From Candidatus Thiothrix sulfatifontis (lineage in GTDB: Bacteria > Pseudomonadota > Gammaproteobacteria > Thiotrichales > Thiotrichaceae): a stretch of DNA of 64,000 nucleotides. A program made the translations under genes and the position numbers. Under the pieces are notes generated by a model. It did no database searches. It worked only from the letters and a program-made list of their open reading frames with translations, and was not told the origin of the DNA. Positions 60,408 to 64,000 of the stretch are shown here, one piece after another; within the stretch, counting starts at the first letter, position 1; every line of letters starts with the position of its first letter. The stretch spans positions 1,860,001 to 1,924,000 of the forward strand of contig CP094685.1 of the NCBI GenBank assembly GCA_022828425.1. The letters are read 5' to 3'.

Positions 60408-60638
60408 ATGGCAAAGCAAGACGACTTTTTCAAGATGCAGGTGAGAATTCCAATGGAGCTGTACGAACAACTCAAAGAATCATCTGATGAAAATTTCAGG
60501 AGCTTGAATGCGGAAATTATCTATCTGCTGTCGGTTTGCATGGGCAACAAGGCAACCTCAGCCACGCCGGATGAAGTGCGTAGCATCATCAGAGAGGAAC
60601 TAGGCACGGCAATAAAAAAAAGCCTGAATAAAGTTTGA
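60408..60638 (+). CDS. Arc-family ribbon-helix-helix repressor 2 (76 aa)
   Basis: From MAKQDDFFKMQVRIPMEL. The helix A-turn-helix B region is YEQLKESSDENFRSLNAEIIYLLS. The C-terminal 30 residues (VRSIIREELGTAIKKSL) may be a dimerisation helix. It is the only plus-strand gene in the middle of the island, divergent from Arc 1. The pair resembles the Arc/Mnt arrangement of phage P22. A frame opens at 60348, but MAKQ fits the family and sits after the operators. Confidence 0.75.
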   Translation: MAKQDDFFKMQVRIPMELYEQLKESSDENFRSLNAEIIYLLSVCMGNKATSATPDEVRSIIREELGTAIKKSLNKV

Positions 60639-60656
60639 CTGATTTTTACAGTTAGC

Positions 60657-60716
60657 AAACGTGCGTGATTCTTTGAGAGTTGCGCGGGCAATCGCCCCAA
60701 AGATTCGCCCACGTTT
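60657..60716. other. Large imperfect inverted repeat
   Basis: The 21-nt arms at 60657-60677 and 60696-60716 match at about 17 positions (both begin AAACGTG when read inward, and share TCTTTG), with an 18-nt GC-rich spacer. The fold could be a small structured RNA, a single-strand origin or a packaging/protein-binding site. Nothing else is seen in 60639-60887 apart from the terminator at 60849-60872. Confidence 0.45.
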
Positions 60717-60848
60717 ACTCAAAATGAGGAGGTGTGATTAGTCCAGGAACTGCATAAGAAAACGCTAATATTCCATAGGGGGGGGTATGTGCGATAAACC
60801 AATGATCTAGTTAAGAAATTCGGGATTAAGATTCGGTACGCTAGACGC

Positions 60849-60872
60849 AAAAAAGCCGGAATTTATCCGGCT
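60849..60872 (-). terminator. Rho-independent terminator of the phage-like gene group
   Basis: AGCCGGA (60854-60860) pairs with TCCGGCT (60866-60872). On the minus strand the stem is followed by TTTTTT. It lies after the 55-aa and TerS-like genes that read toward it. Confidence 0.82.
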
Positions 60873-60887
60873 CTTGGTGGTGGTGTC

Positions 60888-61055
60888 TTAGCGTTTTGGT
60901 TTAGCCATCTGCAACAGAATCACCGCTATTGCCGCTAATAGCTTGTTTTGCGGGGTATCCTCTTCGGGGACACGCTCCATGTGACCGAGCGCCTTATCGA
61001 GTAGCCCGAATGCCACTTTGTATCCTTCAAACCCTTGAATTTCTTTCGTGTTCAT
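60888..61055 (-). CDS. Hypothetical protein, 55 aa
   Basis: Starts MNTKEIQGFEGYKVAFGLLD and ends LLAAIAVILLQMAKPKR. Its ATG overlaps the stop of the TerS-like gene (ATGA), so the pair is translationally coupled. No family recognised. Mostly helical and soluble-looking, with a hydrophobic patch near the C-terminus. Confidence 0.6.
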   Translation of the reverse strand: MNTKEIQGFEGYKVAFGLLDKALGHMERVPEEDTPQNKLLAAIAVILLQMAKPKR

Positions 61056-61558
61056 GATTTCGCCGCTCCTTTCGCCGCGTTAATTTGCTGCTCAAGCATC
61101 ACGCCTCTGCCGACTAATGCCGCTTCTTTAACCGCCACTTCTTCCGAACCGATTTGATACAGCATTTCGAGCCGTTCATAATTGACGGGTCGGTATTCCG
61201 CCGTTTCAATGCCAAGCTCTCGCAATGCCAGCAATTCAACAATCTTAGGTAATGCCATGCCTTGCGCTGAAATCTCTAGCGCACAATCAGTTGCGGTGAG
61301 TTCGCCACTCTTCAACCGTAAAATGATTGGTTCAAGGTCTGCATCGTTCATGACTTTAGGTTTTCCATAGCCACGATCTAGCAAGCTATTTGCAGCTATC
61401 GCCCGTTGGGGTGATTCAGGGTTATTGAGAAGCTCCACAAGCGCATTAATAGCGTTTTCCGTATGTTGCCTAGCCAATTCACGAACGTTGATTGTAGCGG
61501 CATTCAATGCGCCCCTCTTGCGTCCTGCACCGTCACGTTTTCCGCCTCGCTTTTCCAT
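61052..61558 (-). CDS. Phage-type protein resembling terminase small subunits
   Basis: 168 residues. It starts MEKRGGKRDGAGRKRGALN, a basic AT-hook-like segment common in phage small terminase and related proteins. The helical part ALVELLNNPESPQRAIAANSLLDRGYGKPK is also phage-typical. The C-terminal half (LGIETAEYRPVNYERLEMLY) is unassigned. A TerS role is possible but unproven. It overlaps the downstream 55-aa gene and follows the 185-aa gene within one operon. Confidence 0.55.
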   Translation of the reverse strand: MEKRGGKRDGAGRKRGALNAATINVRELARQHTENAINALVELLNNPESPQRAIAANSLLDRGYGKPKVMNDADLEPIILRLKSGELTATDCALEISAQGMALPKIVELLALRELGIETAEYRPVNYERLEMLYQIGSEEVAVKEAALVGRGVMLEQQINAAKGAAKS

Positions 61559-61588
61559 TTTGAAAAAATCCTCTGGAATGATTGTTTA

Positions 61589-62146
61589 TCAAACGCCGCA
61601 ATTCAGGCTGTATAAGTTCTGCGGTCGCTGGCAACCGCTACCAAAGTCTTCGTAAGATTCAAATAGTTGTTGGGCATTCGGTGGCAAGTCGCTTGCTAGT
61701 CCCGTTTCAGAAAATGACACCCATTCAGCTAGTTCGCTTTCCAGAGGTTCGAGCTTTTGCAGTGATTCGCTAGCGTCGTAATCAGCAATAATCCGCCCGG
61801 CTTCTTCGGCTTGAATGCCAGAATCAACCAATGCTTGACGCTTGCGTTCAACAGCCGCTTGACCGTTGGTAATCTCGCTACGCAAACCACGTATTGAGCT
61901 TGGGAGTTCGTGAAACTGTCGATGTGTGCGAATCCCGATGAACTTATCAATCAATGCCTTACGGTCATCAATATCAAGCGTCAAAGCTTCGAGTTCCTGC
62001 GATCTTGCTTCGATAATGCCGTCAACACCTTTCGTAGCAACATTGTATTCCGCCAGCGTGTTACGGCATTGGTGCAGGGAATCCAGCTTGCTGGTGAGTT
62101 CGTGACGTTTCAGGCAAACGCCCTTGAATGATAATGGTGCGGTCAT
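61589..62146 (-). CDS. Coiled-coil protein of the island, 185 aa
   Basis: Starts MTAPLSFKGVCLKRHELTSK. A long helical region (VDGIIEARSQELEALTLDI, AAVERKRQALVDSGIQAEEAG) is followed by an acidic, aromatic C-terminus (ESYEDFGSGCQRPQNLYSL). It resembles phage hypothetical proteins but has no named domain. First gene of the three-gene operon ending at the terminator at 60849-60872. Its leader shares TTTGATAAAC with that of the next gene. Confidence 0.6.
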   Translation of the reverse strand: MTAPLSFKGVCLKRHELTSKLDSLHQCRNTLAEYNVATKGVDGIIEARSQELEALTLDIDDRKALIDKFIGIRTHRQFHELPSSIRGLRSEITNGQAAVERKRQALVDSGIQAEEAGRIIADYDASESLQKLEPLESELAEWVSFSETGLASDLPPNAQQLFESYEDFGSGCQRPQNLYSLNCGV

Positions 62147-62226
62147 TTTTAAAATCCAGTTTGAAATAAGCCACCATTTTGAATGTTTATCAAAGCGGGA
62201 TTTAGGCGGGTTTCCTTGCCCGTTGG

Positions 62227-62322
62227 GGTTTTGTCAGTTTTGGCAGTTCGACACAGACACACTTTCCCGTTTTTCTGGTGCTAGATTGCCTGAAAATTAG
62301 GTTTTGTCAGTTTTGGCAGTTC
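62227..62322. repeat. Two 23-bp direct repeats upstream of the phage-like operon
   Basis: The same 23-bp sequence (contains TGTCAGTTTTGGCAG, a near-palindromic TGTC...GGCA element) occurs at 62227-62249 and 62300-62322, 73 bp apart. They lie between the operon start at 62146 and the recombinase terminator, so operator or origin sites are plausible. No gene is seen in 62147-62415. Confidence 0.65.
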
Positions 62323-62364
62323 TACGGTGAGGCACTTTTGTGTTTTTTCTGTGAATGACGGACA

Positions 62365-62388
62365 CAAAAAAGCCGGATTTCTCCGGCT
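62365..62388 (-). terminator. Rho-independent terminator of the second recombinase
   Basis: AGCCGGA (62371-62377) pairs with TCCGGCT (62382-62388), followed on the minus strand by TTTTTTGTG. The stem is almost the same as that at 60849-60872. Confidence 0.82.
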
Positions 62389-62415
62389 CTTGCTTAGTGT
62401 AGGGTAGGGCAGGGA

Positions 62416-63369
62416 TTACAGAAACGAACTTCCGGCATGGTCTTTGAATAGTTCCGCGTTCCGCACGTAGCCTTTCACTGTCTGTACTGACTTATGGCGC
62501 GATACATCCATAATCTTGAACAGGTTAGCGCCCGCTTCCGCTGCACTGGTGATGAATCCCGCCCGCAATGAATGCCCGCTAAAATCATCAGGATTCAAAC
62601 CAGCCGCTTCAGCGTAACGCTTCACGATAGCAGCAATGGATTTGTCGGTGATTGCCTGATCGCGGGTCTTGTCGCTTTTGGTGATAGGTCTGAATAATAC
62701 GCCGTCACTAATGCCAGCCGATTGCAGGTAATCTTTCAGGATGCCGCATACATCCAGCTTGCCGCCGTAGATAGCGATAACATGCCCTTCACCCTCTTGG
62801 TCGGTCTTACTCTTGCGAATCGTGACTCTTGCGCCATCTTGCACAAACTCAATATCTGACACCTGCAAAGCTACCAGTTCCGAGCGACGGAAAGCGCCAG
62901 CAAACCCTAACAACAAAATAGCCTTGTCACGCTTGCCCTGTAGCGTCTTTGTGTTGCATTGAGCAATCATCTGATAAATCTTATCCACGGTTGCCGCTGC
63001 TTTCTTTTCGACCTTAGCACCGACATTGCGCTTAATGCCTTTCAGTGTGGCACTCACCAGCTTGTCGCCAGTCGGTGAAGTCATTCCCGCCGCTTCATGT
63101 GCATAGCGAATTGCAGCAATGCGCCGATTTAGGGTTGAAGGCGAAACACCGTCATTAGCCTGATGTGCCAGAAAGTCGGCAATGGTAGCGGGTGATGCTG
63201 GCATGGCTTCCAAAGACCGACTATCGCACCAACTGACAAAAATAGTCAGGTCACTACGGTAAGCCTTGCGAGTGGATGCCGCTGTGGATTCTGCGACAAA
63301 GTGCCGTGTTTCATCACTGATAGTTTGTGTTGCCAGTGAGTTGCTGTTTGTGGTGGTCAATGTGGTCAT
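62416..63369 (-). CDS. Tyrosine recombinase, second (complete catalytic set)
   Basis: 317 residues. The N-terminal SAM-like domain has AYRSDLTIFVSWCDSR. The catalytic domain has all residues: Arg161 in FRRSELVAL, the HSLRAGF motif (His266, Arg269), His292 in SRHKS and Tyr301 in VKGYVRN. It is a XerC/D-like or integron-like integrase, distinct from the lambda-type int at the other end. It sits next to attR with its own terminator. With int apparently damaged, this one may drive integration; which enzyme acts at the phosphatase site is not known. Confidence 0.92.
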   Translation of the reverse strand: MTTLTTTNSNSLATQTISDETRHFVAESTAASTRKAYRSDLTIFVSWCDSRSLEAMPASPATIADFLAHQANDGVSPSTLNRRIAAIRYAHEAAGMTSPTGDKLVSATLKGIKRNVGAKVEKKAAATVDKIYQMIAQCNTKTLQGKRDKAILLLGFAGAFRRSELVALQVSDIEFVQDGARVTIRKSKTDQEGEGHVIAIYGGKLDVCGILKDYLQSAGISDGVLFRPITKSDKTRDQAITDKSIAAIVKRYAEAAGLNPDDFSGHSLRAGFITSAAEAGANLFKIMDVSRHKSVQTVKGYVRNAELFKDHAGSSFL

Positions 63370-63387
63370 TTCAAGCCTCTTTATTAG

Positions 63388-63411
63388 TTCCGAGAATATA
63401 CATTATCGGAA
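63388..63411. promoter_or_regulatory. Inverted repeat upstream of recombinase 2
   Basis: TTCCGA (63388-63393) and TCGGAA (63406-63411) flank 12 bp of AT-rich DNA just before the recombinase start. It may be an operator or recombinase-binding site. Confidence 0.4.
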
Positions 63412-63671
63412 GTAATAATATATATTGGTGTAAGTTGTGTCAATGCGTGTCAATAGGTGGCTTTATGGTTCATTCCTGAATGAGTGGGTAATTGGAAGTT
63501 TTAGTACAGGGTGATTGATTACAGTGAGAGGATGCAGGATGCTATGATTTAACCTAGATTCAGGCGAAACGCATTTGTAAAAAATCTTGTAAGTACCTGT
63601 TTTTGTTAGTGCGTGAATGTAAGTTTTACAGTGTTTTTCAGGTGGCTTTTTTAGTATAAGTGGTTGATTTT
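63412..63671. other. Island end, likely promoter of the restored phosphatase gene
   Basis: AT-rich sequence without a gene between recombinase 2 and the phosphatase start. It includes TGTGTCAAT and CGTGTCAATA repeats near 63437-63452 and TTTTTAGTATAAG shortly before the ATG. As element DNA it would now supply the promoter for the phosphatase gene; no clear -35/-10 pair can be fixed. Confidence 0.4.
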
Positions 63672-64000
63672 ATGAAACAAATTAAGGTTTTATTCGTTTG
63701 CATGGGCAATATCTGTCGTTCACCCACGGCGCAAGGCGTGTTCGAGCGTTTGGTGCAGGCGCAAGGCTTGGCAGATCGCATTCTGATTGATTCGGCGGGC
63801 ACACACGCGTACCACATCGGCAGTTCCCCGGATAAGCGGTCGCAAGCAGCGGCAAAACATCGTGGGCTGGATTTATCGGGGCAGCGAGCACGTAAAGTGA
63901 CCGCAGCCGATATTGAGGAATTTGATTATGTGCTGGCAATGGATCGTGCAAATTTAGAGGATTTACAGGATTTGGTTGTGGCGTCACCGCCTGAACGGGT
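63672..64000 (+). CDS. Low-molecular-weight protein tyrosine phosphatase (partial, runs off right edge)
   Basis: 109 codons are in the window. MKQIKVLFVCMGNICRSPTAQG gives the C-x5-R-S P-loop (Cys10 to Arg16-Ser17), followed by ILIDSAGTHAYHIG and EFDYVLAMDRANLEDL; the DP-type general acid region lies beyond the edge or near it. It dephosphorylates protein tyrosine and often regulates polysaccharide tyrosine kinases. The first 12 codons come from the island side of the attachment core, so this is a hybrid gene. The first 12 codons differ from the displaced native copy by one conservative residue. Confidence 0.9.
   Translation, partial: MKQIKVLFVCMGNICRSPTAQGVFERLVQAQGLADRILIDSAGTHAYHIGSSPDKRSQAAAKHRGLDLSGQRARKVTAADIEEFDYVLAMDRANLEDLQDLVVASPPER
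63699..63708. other. Right attachment core (attR)
   Basis: TGCATGGGCA in the phosphatase P-loop codons 10-13, identical to 53820-53829. To its right, the native gene continues; to its left, the element-borne start does. Confidence 0.7.

Larger units (their letters stand above)
53793..63708. mobile_element. 9.9-kb integrated element in a tyrosine phosphatase gene, satellite-like
   Basis: The element is bounded by near-identical copies of the phosphatase 5' end: 53793-53829 and 63672-63708, 36 bp with only five differences, sharing a perfect 10-bp core TGCATGGGCA. It carries a lambda-type integrase and Xis at one end and a second tyrosine recombinase at the other. In between lie replication (primase, helicase), AlpA and Arc regulators, and phage-like small proteins. 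Gene order (int, xis, rep, pri, alpA on one strand, then divergent repressors) and a TerS-like protein resemble Gram-negative phage satellites. No capsid, tail or portal gene is seen, so it could not form particles by itself. Confidence 0.82.

Overview
The window looks like chromosome of a gammaproteobacterium, most likely a sulfur-oxidising member of the Thiotrichales (Thiothrix/Thiolinea-like). This is an inference from gene content: a divergent tesA and ybbA/ybbP pair, trpS-scpA-scpB, yciB-yciI next to a PpiC-type foldase, a CbbY-type phosphatase, TrxC and a c5-type cytochrome. I see no rRNA, tRNA or CRISPR array. Most of the window is moderately GC-rich. The 13.6-20.4 kb segment is clearly AT-richer, and so are parts of the 53.8-63.7 kb island.

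Layout. 1-4.3 kb: three tandem minus-strand paralogues with a conserved N-terminal domain and TPR-like C-terminal halves; the first runs off the left edge. 4.35-10 kb: a tiny zinc-ribbon protein, cytochrome c5, thioredoxin 2, and an RND efflux pump with its membrane fusion protein behind a pair of palindromic operator-like sites. 10-12.6 kb: an accessory patch with a DUF3782/PD-(D/E)XK-like protein and two PIN-type toxin-antitoxin pairs. 12.7-21.4 kb: a conflict-type module (a Trypco1-like protein, a 1448-residue caspase-nSTAND ATPase-WD40 protein and a Sel1-repeat protein) lies between two exactly 930-bp direct repeats, which are copies of the 3' end of a transglutaminase gene. 20.5-26.3 kb: the full-length transglutaminase gene and its operon partners, alpha-E and circularly permuted ATP-grasp. 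26.4-30.2 kb: tesA and the ybbA/ybbP-type ABC exporter. 30.3-43.0 kb: a long plus-strand cluster that starts with a PilZ-like protein and a degenerate EAL protein (probable c-di-GMP sensors) and continues with glycosyltransferases, a flippase, an O-antigen-ligase-type protein and a DUF4091 lipoprotein, together a surface polysaccharide locus. 43.0-53.8 kb: mostly housekeeping genes, ending with a voltage-gated-type potassium channel.

53.8-63.7 kb is a roughly 9.9-kb integrated element. It sits in the 5' end of a low-molecular-weight protein tyrosine phosphatase gene. The displaced 5' fragment (12 matching codons) is left at 53793. The element supplies a replacement start and first 12 codons at 63672, so the phosphatase ORF is rebuilt downstream. 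The element encodes a lambda-type integrase and Xis, an AlpA regulator, a P4-like zinc-ribbon primase fragment, a RepA-type helicase, two Arc-like repressors in divergent orientation, a phage-type small protein resembling terminase small subunits, membrane proteins and a second complete tyrosine recombinase. It also carries an iteron-like GTGTGTA array and several other repeat sets. The composition resembles Gram-negative phage-satellite islands (PICI/P4-like), but no close relative is recognised.

Two regions deserve most attention: the 930-bp-repeat-flanked caspase/Trypco1/Sel1 module and the 9.9-kb satellite-like element that re-starts a phosphatase gene.
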